The notes under the pieces were generated by a model. The model searched no databases. It was not told where the DNA came from and saw only the letters and a program-made list of their open reading frames with translations. A DNA stretch of 64,000 bases from W0P28-013 sp051878315 (GTDB lineage Bacteria > Bacteroidota > Bacteroidia > Bacteroidales > Paludibacteraceae): NCBI GenBank assembly GCA_051878315.1, contig JBJEJW010000025.1, positions 7,919 to 71,918 on the forward strand, given 5' to 3'. The position numbers were made by a program, and so were the translations under genes. Positions 1-7,421 of this stretch are shown here, one piece after another. Within the stretch, counting starts at the first letter, position 1. The number at the start of each line of letters is the position of its first letter.

Positions 1-80
1 AAATGGAAAACGCTTTCCGACTGACCGTACCGCTCAAAGTGGATATCGGCATCGGTCAGAATTGGCTCGAAGCACATTAA
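1..80 (+). CDS. polA: DNA polymerase I, C-terminal end (partial)
   Basis: Frame 3 is open from the window edge to TAA at 78-80. The last residues read ENAFRLTVPLKVDIGIGQNW followed by LEAH. This matches the conserved C-terminal end of bacterial DNA polymerase I, where a short VPLKV-type strand leads into a terminal NWxxAH. PolA fills gaps in repair and removes Okazaki primers. Only about 25 residues are visible, so the call rests on this tail alone, but the tail is characteristic. The start lies outside the window. Confidence 0.8.
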   Translation, partial: MENAFRLTVPLKVDIGIGQNWLEAH

Positions 81-138
81 GGAGCGTAAATTGTAGCTCA
101 AAAAGTGCCACAGTTTAAGGTGAGTTGCGTTGTTTGGA

Positions 139-275
139 ACCCCGCCCGCAAAAACTTCGTTTTTTCTCGTCCCCTTGGGAAGGGGACATGTTTTTGTGCT
201 GAAATTGCTTTATCGCGTGCTCTCCCCTTTATAAGGGGAGTACGGCGATAGCCGGGTAGGGTTAAAAATAGTGCA
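139..275. repeat. Intergenic repeat family B, copy 1
   Basis: Noncoding stretch downstream of polA. It starts with CCCCGCCCGCAAAAACTTCG and contains small self-complementary blocks (CCCCTTGGGAAGGGG, CCCCTTTATAAGGGG), ending in GCCGGGTAGGGTT. Related copies lie at 1689-1990 and 2863-3120. The part at about 222-285 returns as a reverse complement at about 25013-25070. Open frames across it are artefacts of the repeat. The rest of 81-384 holds no gene that I can see. Confidence 0.75.
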
Positions 276-314
276 AAGGGCAAAATGGGAAAGCGCAAAG
301 TTTAAGGGCGTAGG

Positions 315-353
315 ATAAAAAAAACGTAGGGACGCGGCGCGCCACGTCCCTAC
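315..353 (-). terminator. Terminator hairpin of the repeat TAGGGACG family
   Basis: GTAGGGACG (326-334) pairs perfectly with CGTCCCTAC (345-353). Read on the minus strand, the stem is followed by a run of Ts (the A-run at 318-324). It lies 30 bases past the stop of the minus-strand FISUMP gene ending at 385, so it probably terminates that operon. The same hairpin occurs at 24809-24836 and, with a different loop, at 43367-43392, so it is also a dispersed repeat. Confidence 0.65.
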
Positions 354-384
354 AATCTATGTTCTAAAATCTATGCTCTTGACT

Positions 385-565
385 CTATTCGCATACCGCA
401 CGTACGGATTGTCCATAATAGCGTGGGGCACCTATGTTGTTGATATCGCTCGAAGAATAGCAGAGTTCCATCCATGCGTTAGTGTTGGAAGTGTAGAGCG
501 AACTCGACCAATAACTGCAGGCACTGCCTACGTCGCCGATGCTCTTACCATCGATGTAATAGCCC
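385..565 (-). other. Variable C-terminal segment of FISUMP copy 1
   Basis: Codons for PAAGY through SVRAVCE. The core coding for YWSSSL has the same bases (ATTGGTCGAGTTCGCTC) as the two right-hand copies near 23.14 and 24.52 kb, while the flanking codons differ. Differences fall on codons that mostly end in C or T. This resembles a retroelement-diversified region, but no template or reverse transcriptase is in the window. Confidence 0.4.
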
Positions 566-1119
566 GCCGCAGGAAGAAAAATGGAGTTGCCATTAGCGCC
601 TTCCACTTTGTAGCCGTTCTTGCCGCTACCATTAAAGTTTTCAACCCACGTCCACGTGCAGTTGTTTTTCAGTTCTTGCCATTCTTCGTTGGTAGGCATA
701 CGCCATGTGCCGCCCCAGTTTACAGTAGCAGCGTCGTCTTCGGGCTCAAGCGTGGTTTTGCCGTCGGTGGTGTTATACTTGGTAAAGGTACTGCCGCCAT
801 CTGTAGTCAGCGTGTAGGTATCCCAAGAGTAAGTGGTTTTGATGGTGGTTTCGCCCCAAGCGTAATGATTGCCATACTCTTCGGGCGCAGTGGCACCCAC
901 GTTGCAAGTCGCCCATTTTACGCTCAAGCCAAGGTCAACGTATTCGTGGCCGTTGGCAGGGTTGGCAGGGTCGGCCGGTGCGGTGAACGAGATGCTGTCC
1001 ACATCGGCAATGGTAAATTTTACGCTGCTGCCGTCGGTTTTATACACATAAAATTCGCTTTGTGCCATGGCGCATACGCTCATGCACAGAGCGCATGCAA
1101 AAAGAATCAGTTTTTTCAT
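385..1119 (-). CDS. FISUMP-domain secreted protein (left copy 1)
   Basis: A 244-residue protein with a signal peptide (hydrophobic core, cleavage after AMA-QS). A short strand-rich spacer containing YVYKTDGSSVKFTIADVDSI follows, then the FISUMP domain from about residue 56: GHEYVDLGLSVKWATCNVGA, YAWGET, WGGTWRMPT, PAAGY, YWSSSL and a terminal SVRAVCE. The domain has a C-type-lectin-like fold in related families. Function is unknown; surface binding is inferred. The stretch between PAAGY and SVRAV differs strongly from the four paralogues in this window. It lies six bases after the stop of the upstream T9SS-sorted gene, so the two probably form an operon. Confidence 0.8.
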   Translation of the reverse strand: MKKLILFACALCMSVCAMAQSEFYVYKTDGSSVKFTIADVDSISFTAPADPANPANGHEYVDLGLSVKWATCNVGATAPEEYGNHYAWGETTIKTTYSWDTYTLTTDGGSTFTKYNTTDGKTTLEPEDDAATVNWGGTWRMPTNEEWQELKNNCTWTWVENFNGSGKNGYKVEGANGNSIFLPAAGYYIDGKSIGDVGSACSYWSSSLYTSNTNAWMELCYSSSDINNIGAPRYYGQSVRAVCE

Positions 1120-1125
1120 AGTTGT

Positions 1126-1581
1126 TTACTTTTTAATAAATTTGATGATTTGGTTGTTGATTTTCAATAAGTAACTACCTTGTTGTAAAGCGGTTACATC
1201 AATGTATTGTGCTGCGCTGTGCAGCAGGGCGCGCCCTTGCAGGTCGTACACGGTGCAGGTGGCATCGGCCGCAGCGCCTTCGATGCGCAGATAGTTCTGC
1301 ACAGGGTTCGGGTAGGCGTAAATCGTGGTTTCGCCCGCTTCGGCAAGGGCGGTGGGCTGCTGCTCCATCGTGCCGAAAAGCACGCAGCGTACGCCGTTCA
1401 CGTCGCCGGATTCGGTTTTCAAGGTCATGCCGCCGGCATCGAACACGATGCGTTGCACCGAGGCAAGTTCGTAGTGCGTTTCCGCGCCATCGGCCGACAC
1501 CGCAATGACGGCCGGCACAGTGGCTGCACGCAGGCCGAACAGCGCCGGCAGCCACATCAACAATAAAATTTTGTACCTCAT
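1126..1581 (-). CDS. Short secreted protein with T9SS type A sorting domain
   Basis: 151 residues. The N-terminal signal peptide has hydrophobic core ILLLMWLPALFGLRAATVPA. The C-terminal half is a type IX secretion sorting domain: it begins with the typical YAYPNPVQNYLRIEG, followed by TVYDLQGRALLHS and a final GSYLLKINNQIIKFIKK. The middle (AVSADGAETHYELASVQRIV) resembles the spacer of the FISUMP protein just downstream. The product is therefore expected to cross the outer membrane by T9SS and be anchored or released. Cargo function is unknown. It is the first gene of a two-gene unit with the FISUMP gene. Confidence 0.8.
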   Translation of the reverse strand: MRYKILLLMWLPALFGLRAATVPAVIAVSADGAETHYELASVQRIVFDAGGMTLKTESGDVNGVRCVLFGTMEQQPTALAEAGETTIYAYPNPVQNYLRIEGAAADATCTVYDLQGRALLHSAAQYIDVTALQQGSYLLKINNQIIKFIKK

Positions 1582-1688
1582 TGTCGTTTAATGTTTAAAT
1601 GTTGTTTGCGTAAATTTTCGTAGTTTTCGTATTTTGCGTAGTTTAGAACCCTTTATCGCTACTACTCACTACTCATTTCTCATTACTA

Positions 1689-1990
1689 AATGTTTGAACC
1701 CCACCCGAAAAAACTTTGTTTTTTCTCGTCCACTTAAAGAACCCCACCCGTCGCTGCGCTCCTCGTCCCCTTAAAAAGGGGACATTGCTGTTTTCTTCGC
1801 GCTGAAGTTACTTAGTGCGTGGTCTCCTCTTTGCAAGGGGAGTGCCCGAAGGGCGTAGGGTTAAAAATCTAAAAATCTATGTTCTTAAATCTTTGTTCTA
1901 CCTCCCAAATCCTCCTAAAGGAGGGCTTGGGATTTAGGGGTAAAAATCTTGGTTCTATATTCTATGCGGACGCATTCGATGCGCTCTACT
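1689..1990. repeat. Intergenic repeat family B, copy 2
   Basis: Most of the 412-base gap at 1582-1993 is this repeat. It contains CTCGTCCCCTTAAAAAGGGG, CTTTGCAAGGGGAG, GGGCGTAGGGTT, CCTCCTAAAGGAGG and ATGCGGACGCATTCGATGCG in that order. The same order recurs at 2863-3120, and similarity continues directly into the 3' ends of the FISUMP genes at 1994 and 3125. This suggests duplication of a gene-plus-repeat unit. Confidence 0.8.
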
Positions 1991-1993
1991 ACA

Positions 1994-2809
1994 TTATTTT
2001 ACTACTACCTTAACGGCGGTGTCGGCGTTTTTTACAACATAAACACCACACAACGAACCGTTTAGGCGCGTTACATCGCGGCCGAGCAGGTCGTAGATGC
2101 GGAACTCGCCCTCGCAAACGATGCGGCCGGATTCGGCATAAACAACAGGCATCTCGACTACAGCAAGTGCAGTAACTGCAACTTCGTAAACAGGTCGCAC
2201 CGCCCTACCATAATAGCGATTACTGCCTAATCTTTCCAAATAGCCCTGAATGAAACCTATGCCCCATGCGTTGGCCGGAGAACTTGTATCGAGCGTACCT
2301 GACCAATAGACACCACAACTGCCCTCATAACTCAAGATATCATTACTGCGATAACCGGTCACAGGGAGAAAAATGGAGTTACCATTGGTTTTGCTCTTTA
2401 GTTCGTAGCCTTGCACGCCGTTCAAAGTTGTCCAAGTCCGCGTGCAACTATCGCGCAATTCCGTCCATTCGGCATCAGTTGGCATGCGCCAATTGCCACC
2501 CCAATTAGTTGCGGCAGCATCGTCTTCGAGGTCAAGCACTATTTTGCCATCGGTGGTGTATTTTGTAAAGGTACTGCCGTCATCAGTCGTATCAAAATAG
2601 GTACTCCAAGCGTAAGTTTCTTTTGGCGCGGTTTCGCCCCAAGCATAGTAATCGCCGTACTCTTCGGGCGTGGTGGCGCCTACGTTGCAGGTTGCCCATT
2701 TTACGCTCAAACCAAGGTCAACGTATTCGTAACCATTTTCGGTGTTTTGCGCCGTACAGCACCATGCGCCGTACAGCAAAGCGGCCATCAGGAATGTAGA
2801 TTTTTTCAT
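1994..2809 (-). CDS. FISUMP-domain secreted protein (left copy 2)
   Basis: 271 residues from ATG at 2809; the longer frame to 2818 would need a TTG start. It has a signal peptide (ending AQN), the FISUMP domain (YVDLGLSVKWATCNVGA, YAWGET, WGGNWRMPTDAEW, YWSGTL, YYGRAVRPVYE) and then a short tail, GEFRIYDLLGRDVTRL ... GVYVVK ... VKVVVK. The tail resembles a shortened T9SS type A sorting domain and is almost identical to that of the neighbour at 3125-4006. The two look like recent duplicates that diverged mainly in the C-terminal part of the FISUMP domain. Role unknown, probably a surface-exposed binding protein. Confidence 0.8.
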   Translation of the reverse strand: MKKSTFLMAALLYGAWCCTAQNTENGYEYVDLGLSVKWATCNVGATTPEEYGDYYAWGETAPKETYAWSTYFDTTDDGSTFTKYTTDGKIVLDLEDDAAATNWGGNWRMPTDAEWTELRDSCTRTWTTLNGVQGYELKSKTNGNSIFLPVTGYRSNDILSYEGSCGVYWSGTLDTSSPANAWGIGFIQGYLERLGSNRYYGRAVRPVYEVAVTALAVVEMPVVYAESGRIVCEGEFRIYDLLGRDVTRLNGSLCGVYVVKNADTAVKVVVK

Positions 2810-2862
2810 GGTTGTCAAAAGTTTAAAAGTTTAAGAGTTTAAGGTTGTTTATGTAGTTTACG

Positions 2863-3120
2863 TTGGAACCCCGCCCGCAAAAACTTCGTTTTTTCTCGTC
2901 CCCTTAAAAAGGGGACATTGCTTTTTTCTTCGCGCTGAAGTTACTTAGTGCGTGGTCTCCCCTTTGCAAGGGGAGTACCCGAAGGGCGTAGGGTTAAAAA
3001 TCTATGTTCTTAAATCTTTGTTCTACCTCCCAAGCCCTCCTGAAGGGGGGCTTTCAAGTCCCCTTTAGGAGATTTAGGGGTAGTTCTATATTCTATGCGG
3101 ACGCATTCGATGCGCCCTAC
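2863..3120. repeat. Intergenic repeat family B, copy 3
   Basis: Starts with the same GCCCGCAAAAACTTCG block as copy 1, then follows the order of copy 2 up to the stop codon of the next gene. It includes CCCTCCTGAAGGGGGG and CCCCTTTAGGAGATTTAGGG. No gene is seen in it. Confidence 0.8.
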
Positions 3121-3124
3121 TACA

Positions 3125-4006
3125 TTATTTTACAACTACCTTAACGGCGGTGTCGGCAGTTTTCACCACATAAACACCACACAATGAGCCATTTAGTCGC
3201 GTTACGTCGCGACCGAGCAGATCGTAGATGCGAAACTCGCCCTCGCAAACGATGCGGCCGGCTTGCGTGTACATATTTACCGCGGCTGTGGCCGGCTGCA
3301 ATGCCGTAGTGCTGCCGCTCTTGTCCACTACAGGACGGACGGATAAACCGTAGCAACGATATTGGCTGTACCTGCCCACCGCGCTCGCGTAGAACGACAC
3401 TTCCCACGCGTTTTTCGAGTAGTCCGTCTCAAGCGAACTCGCCCAATATTCGCCGTTGGTGCCCGCTAAGTTCAAGGTCGTCTTGGCATTGCGATAGCCA
3501 GCCGCAGGGAGAAAGATGGAGTTGCTGTTAGTTTTGCTGGTTACGATTCGTCCTGCTACGCCTGTGCCGTTATAGTTATCAGTCCACGCCCATTCGCAGT
3601 TGTCGCGCAACTCTGTCCATTCGGCATCGGTAGGCATACGCCATTTGCCACCCCAGTTGGCACGGGCAGCGTCGTCTTCGGGGTCGAGCACGGTTTTGGT
3701 GTCTGTAAAGTTGTCCTGCCCACACGAAGCGTCGTTGCAGTACTTGGTCAGCTTCACATCGCTAAGAATACTGCCACTACCCATGGCGTAGTTATCCCAA
3801 TAATAGTAATCTTTTGTTTCGGTTTCGCCCCAAGCATAATAGTTGCCGTAGCCTTCGGGCGCAGTGGCGCCCACGTTGCAGGTAGCCCACCGCACACCAC
3901 TCGGCAAACCAAGGTCAACGTATTCATGGCCGTCGGAGGTGTTTTGCGCTGTAGCGCACCATGCTCCACAAATCAAAGCGGCAATCAAAAAGGTAACTTT
4001 TTTCAT
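3125..4006 (-). CDS. FISUMP-domain secreted protein (left copy 3)
   Basis: 293 residues with a signal peptide (cleavage near ATAQN). The FISUMP domain shows GHEYVDLGLPSGVRWATCNV, YAWGETETKDYYYWDNY, WGGKWRMPTDAEWTELRDNC, PAAGYR, YWASSL and CYGLSVRPVVD. A linker leads to the same short sorting-type tail as copy 2 (GEFRIYDLLGRDVTRLNGSL). An insertion with two cysteines (CNDASCGQDN) is absent from copies 1 and 2. It is the most upstream gene of the left FISUMP cluster and divergent from gluQ. Function beyond surface binding cannot be given. Confidence 0.8.
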   Translation of the reverse strand: MKKVTFLIAALICGAWCATAQNTSDGHEYVDLGLPSGVRWATCNVGATAPEGYGNYYAWGETETKDYYYWDNYAMGSGSILSDVKLTKYCNDASCGQDNFTDTKTVLDPEDDAARANWGGKWRMPTDAEWTELRDNCEWAWTDNYNGTGVAGRIVTSKTNSNSIFLPAAGYRNAKTTLNLAGTNGEYWASSLETDYSKNAWEVSFYASAVGRYSQYRCYGLSVRPVVDKSGSTTALQPATAAVNMYTQAGRIVCEGEFRIYDLLGRDVTRLNGSLCGVYVVKTADTAVKVVVK

Positions 4007-4248
4007 AATTGTTAATTTTTTTAGTTAGTATATTAAATGCTTATAAAAGTTTCAGGTTTAAGATGAGTCTTTTTTTCCCAAGTTCTCGATTATCACCACG
4101 AACTATTAACCAATAAATTTGCCATTGTGATGATTATCAACCAATTACCACACCATAAAATGTTCGAAGAAAGGTAATGTGCCGTATATTTCAGATGCAA
4201 AGGTAAATAAAATCTTTGAATTATTTTACAATACACCTATTTTTTTAC

Positions 4249-4256
4249 TACTTTTG
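4249..4256 (+). promoter_or_regulatory. Bacteroidota -7 element before gluQ
   Basis: TACTTTTG fits the TAnnTTTG element. It ends only four bases before the preferred ATG at 4261, so the transcript would have almost no leader. No convincing TTTG -33 partner lies at the right distance. Confidence 0.45.
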
Positions 4257-4260
4257 CTAT

Positions 4261-5193
4261 ATGAAACCGACAACATCAACACCCATACGCGGACGTTTTG
4301 CTCCGTCGCCTACGGGACGTATGCACTTGGGCAACGTGTACACAGCGTTGCTATCGTGGCTGTCGGTCAAAGCGCAAGACGGCGCGTGGATTTTGCGCAT
4401 CGAAGACCTCGACCCGCAACGCAGCAAGCCGGCCTACGCCGCACAGATAGAAGACGATCTGCGCTGGCTCGGTCTGCCATGGGACGAAGGCGGCGACACA
4501 CCCGGCTATCGGCAGAGCGAACGCACCGAACTCTATACGCACTATTTCCGTTTGTTGGAACAGCAAAGATTGGTTTATCCGTGCTTTTGTCGCCGTGCCG
4601 ACATTCTCGCCGCACAAGCACCGCACGCCACCGACCACCATGGCGTCTATGCCGGCACCTGCCGCCACCTGACAGCCGCCGAAATAGCACAAAAAACAGC
4701 ACAACGCACACCATCGTATCGCCTAAAAGTGCCGAATCAATCGATAAATTTCGCGGACGGACACTATGGCACGCAAAGCCACAATCTGCAACAAATTTGC
4801 GGCGATTTCGTGGTGCGCCGCGCCGACGGCGGTTTTGCCTACCAACTGGCCGTCGTGGTGGACGATGCACTGATGCACATCAACCAAGTGGTGCGCGGCA
4901 ACGACCTGCTGGCCTCCACGCCTCAACAGATATACCTCTACCGACTTCTCGGGTTCGATGTGCCGCAATTCTATCATCTGCCGCTACTCTGCTCCGCGTC
5001 GGGCGATCGGCTCTGCAAACGCGACAAGAGCCTCGATTTGGGCGAGTTGCGCAAACACTACACCGCCGAAGAAATTGTCGGTAAATTGGCGTTTTTGGCG
5101 CACCTCATCGACAAAGAAGAACCCATTGCGCCACGCGAACTGCTGCCACTGTTCGATTGGCAAAAAATTCCGCATCACAACATCATCGTATAA
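4261..5193 (+). CDS. gluQ: Glutamyl-Q tRNA(Asp) synthetase
   Basis: About 310 residues from ATG 4261, which places the RGRFAPSPTGRMHLGN block at the usual N-terminal position; the 15-residue upstream extension is less likely. Family marks are the HIGH-like motif MHLGN, RIEDLDPQR, a zinc-site pattern CFCRRADI...GTCRH, and the KMSKS-like LCKRDKS. The length is that of GluQ-RS, much shorter than GltX, because the anticodon-binding domain is missing. The enzyme activates glutamate and attaches it to queuosine at position 34 of tRNA(Asp). It is monocistronic, followed directly by a hairpin terminator. Confidence 0.92.
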   Translation: MKPTTSTPIRGRFAPSPTGRMHLGNVYTALLSWLSVKAQDGAWILRIEDLDPQRSKPAYAAQIEDDLRWLGLPWDEGGDTPGYRQSERTELYTHYFRLLEQQRLVYPCFCRRADILAAQAPHATDHHGVYAGTCRHLTAAEIAQKTAQRTPSYRLKVPNQSINFADGHYGTQSHNLQQICGDFVVRRADGGFAYQLAVVVDDALMHINQVVRGNDLLASTPQQIYLYRLLGFDVPQFYHLPLLCSASGDRLCKRDKSLDLGELRKHYTAEEIVGKLAFLAHLIDKEEPIAPRELLPLFDWQKIPHHNIIV

Positions 5194-5195
5194 CC

Positions 5196-5222
5196 AAAAA
5201 GCCGCCCGAAAGGCGGCTTTTT
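5196..5222. terminator. Bidirectional terminator between gluQ and a lipoprotein gene
   Basis: AAAAAGCCGCCCGAAAGGCG continuing GCTTTTT: a GC-rich stem of seven pairs with A-run before and T-run after. It sits three bases past the gluQ stop and serves the convergent gene ending at 5248 as well. Confidence 0.9.
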
Positions 5223-5247
5223 GGTATATATTTCGATGCGAAAATCG

Positions 5248-6240
5248 TTATTCGACTGTCGCTGTCAAATCGTATGGTTCCGATTCGATAGTTTGAAGTT
5301 CGCCCGTTCCGGGATTGGTGAAGGTGAAGACGGTTTTTGCCTTATTGTCGCCCACGAAAACAAGTTGAAATTCAAATGTTTCGGGATAGATTATTTTCAA
5401 CAAATCGGCATAGTCGGGGAACAACGTCTCGAGCGACGATGTCGGCACCGACACGTTGAGCGTACCGCTCAACGGGAACAGTGTTCCTACGTTCACCACC
5501 ATCGGGTCGTCGGCGCACTCGATACTATATTCGTAGCCATCGGAGGTTATGCCCTCTTGTATGCCGACAATGGAATAGGTGTGTTTGGTCAAATCGGGTT
5601 CGTTCTCGCCCTCAATCCATGTGCGCAGCGAACCTTCGGCATATTCAAACACGGTCGTGTCGTTGGCGGTCAGTTGGCCTCCGAACACATCGACCTCAAA
5701 TTGGCAGTGTCCTTCCGAATCGCGCCCGTTGTTTTCCACGGTCATATCGGCTTCCACCTTTATGTTATCGACATACCAACCTTCGAAATCGACATCGAGT
5801 TTTGTTCCCTGTTCGGCGTATGCTCCTGTGGCTTTTACAATCATTTTACCACGATGCTGGCGGCCGTCGATGCCCACCACGTTCGTTTCGCCGTAATCCA
5901 CCGTTACGGTTACGGGGAAGTTATTGTCGCCGTTGTCGCACACCCATGTAACTTTTGGGCTGCCTGCGGATTCTTCGGCTGACGCTGTGCGTGCCGGTGC
6001 GGCCGCAGCCAACGATACTTGTCGCAGTGCAGCACCACTCTCGTCGAAAGCATTGTTGAAAATAGTCGCCGCACGCAGATATTGCTGCGAAGACATTATT
6101 TCGACGGTATCGGATTGTTCGGGTTGTTCGGGCGTAGCCGGTTGTTCGGCGCTGTTGTCTTGTTTCGGGTCGGTGTCGGCATCGCACGCGACGCAAAGAG
6201 AGGCGGCTATCAATAGCACACCAAAAAATTTCTGTTTCAT
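5248..6240 (-). CDS. Lipoprotein of unknown function
   Basis: 330 residues. The N-terminus is a lipoprotein signal (LIAASLCVAC, Cys 19), followed by a low-complexity Pro/Glu/Gln linker (NSAEQPATPEQPEQSD). The remaining part is rich in acidic residues and beta-strand patterns, with no family that I recognise. A region of 23 residues after the linker is Ala-rich. It is presumably attached to the outer membrane. Neighbours are convergent gluQ and a second lipoprotein upstream at 6390-7421, 149 bases away, so it may have its own promoter. I cannot assign a function. Confidence 0.7.
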   Translation of the reverse strand: MKQKFFGVLLIAASLCVACDADTDPKQDNSAEQPATPEQPEQSDTVEIMSSQQYLRAATIFNNAFDESGAALRQVSLAAAAPARTASAEESAGSPKVTWVCDNGDNNFPVTVTVDYGETNVVGIDGRQHRGKMIVKATGAYAEQGTKLDVDFEGWYVDNIKVEADMTVENNGRDSEGHCQFEVDVFGGQLTANDTTVFEYAEGSLRTWIEGENEPDLTKHTYSIVGIQEGITSDGYEYSIECADDPMVVNVGTLFPLSGTLNVSVPTSSLETLFPDYADLLKIIYPETFEFQLVFVGDNKAKTVFTFTNPGTGELQTIESEPYDLTATVE

Positions 6241-6389
6241 CGTTATTAAGAATTAAATGGTTAGTTATTACATTCTTTATGACTGCAAAAGTAATAAAAA
6301 AAATTATGTCATGTACTTTTTCATAGATTTTTTTTGTGCTTGGAATAAAACAAATGTCCTCAATTTCTCGTTTAACAAAAACGTTTGGT

Positions 6390-7421
6390 TCATTCGGCAT
6401 CTTTGTTCCAATAAATATATTTTGCGGCATCCACTGTTTTTTCGCTCTCGCGCACCGATATGGTCGGCATGGTTTTGTCCCACGGGCAAAAAGCGGCATT
6501 GTCGTCGTCTTCGACAAAGAGCAGAACGCGTCGCGCCCACGTTTCCCAATCGTTTGGTGTGTCGCGCACAAAATCGTGATAATGAACGTGTCGGCCTGTA
6601 TAGTTATTGTGTAAATCCATGTATTTGTCGCAAGGTGCATTCGCTCCGCGCGTTTCCCAAAAAGCATCCATGATGAGTGTGGTTGCCGCCTCTGTAACAT
6701 AACGCCTCAACAATACATTCACCAATAAATGTTTGAAAGCATCACCTTTTTTCCCGTCTTTAGACCTATCGCCGTAATGTCGCTGCGCCCAAAGTTCGGC
6801 GCGCGATTTGCTTTGCAGCACACGGTAGAACAAATAAGCGCCCTGCGGCAACAACACGCCGGCCAACAGATTTTCATCGTCGAGCCACGAAGTACCGGGC
6901 AAAATGCCGAGCGAATCACAAATCGCCGAATCCAAAACCAATTGCGACAATGCAGTCAACGACACATCTTGCGCCAAGGTATTGAGCCATTCAAAACGTG
7001 CCTTTTCAGCCGGCAATAAATTCAAAAAGGCTTCTTCGTCGGCCAATGATACAAATTTGTGTAACGTATCAACCGGCTGATTTCCAACAAGTTCTTTGTT
7101 TGTTGACAGCGATTGCTGAAATGTGAAGTCGAACATCGACTGCAAACCGAACAATTTGGACGAAACGCCGCGATAAGCCTCGTTCGGATACAACTGCATC
7201 AGACGTTCGTCCATATAGTCCGCCAAGGTTTGCGTCGGCGGTACATGCAACTCGTATTCACGCGTTATGACGTACAACGCTTCGGGCGCAAACACCGACA
7301 CACGCGATGTATCGACCGCCGACATCACATGCGGCTCCGGAACTATAACCGATTTGCGAGCGGCACAAGCACACATCACTGCCGCCACACCGATACACAA
7401 TATGGCGTTCCAATACTTCAC
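6390..7421 (-). CDS. Lipoprotein with DUF6973-like domain
   Basis: 343 residues starting with GTG at 7421; its G is also the last base of the ribF stop (TAGTG). A lipoprotein signal ends at CACA (Cys 19). The C-terminal half has GDAFKHLLVNVLLRRYVTEA followed by FWETRGANAPCDKYMDLHNN and YTGR. A His-containing helix followed by a MDLHNNxxGR motif recalls the DUF6973 family, whose role is not known to me. The tight coupling to ribF is translational and need not mean a shared function. Confidence 0.65.
   Translation of the reverse strand: MKYWNAILCIGVAAVMCACAARKSVIVPEPHVMSAVDTSRVSVFAPEALYVITREYELHVPPTQTLADYMDERLMQLYPNEAYRGVSSKLFGLQSMFDFTFQQSLSTNKELVGNQPVDTLHKFVSLADEEAFLNLLPAEKARFEWLNTLAQDVSLTALSQLVLDSAICDSLGILPGTSWLDDENLLAGVLLPQGAYLFYRVLQSKSRAELWAQRHYGDRSKDGKKGDAFKHLLVNVLLRRYVTEAATTLIMDAFWETRGANAPCDKYMDLHNNYTGRHVHYHDFVRDTPNDWETWARRVLLFVEDDDNAAFCPWDKTMPTISVRESEKTVDAAKYIYWNKDAE

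Noticed and set aside
98..298. Open frame of 66 codons on the minus strand after polA
   Set aside because: It lies wholly in a family B noncoding repeat, whose other copies do not keep the frame.
1689..3120. CRISPR-like array from repeated blocks
   Set aside because: Blocks are hundreds of bases long, irregularly spaced and made of small palindromes; there are no regular repeats with unique spacers and no cas genes.
5921..6700. Long minus-strand frame of 259 codons
   Set aside because: It overlaps the 5' part of one lipoprotein gene and the 3' part of another in a different frame; composition is Arg/Cys/His-rich as in shadow frames.
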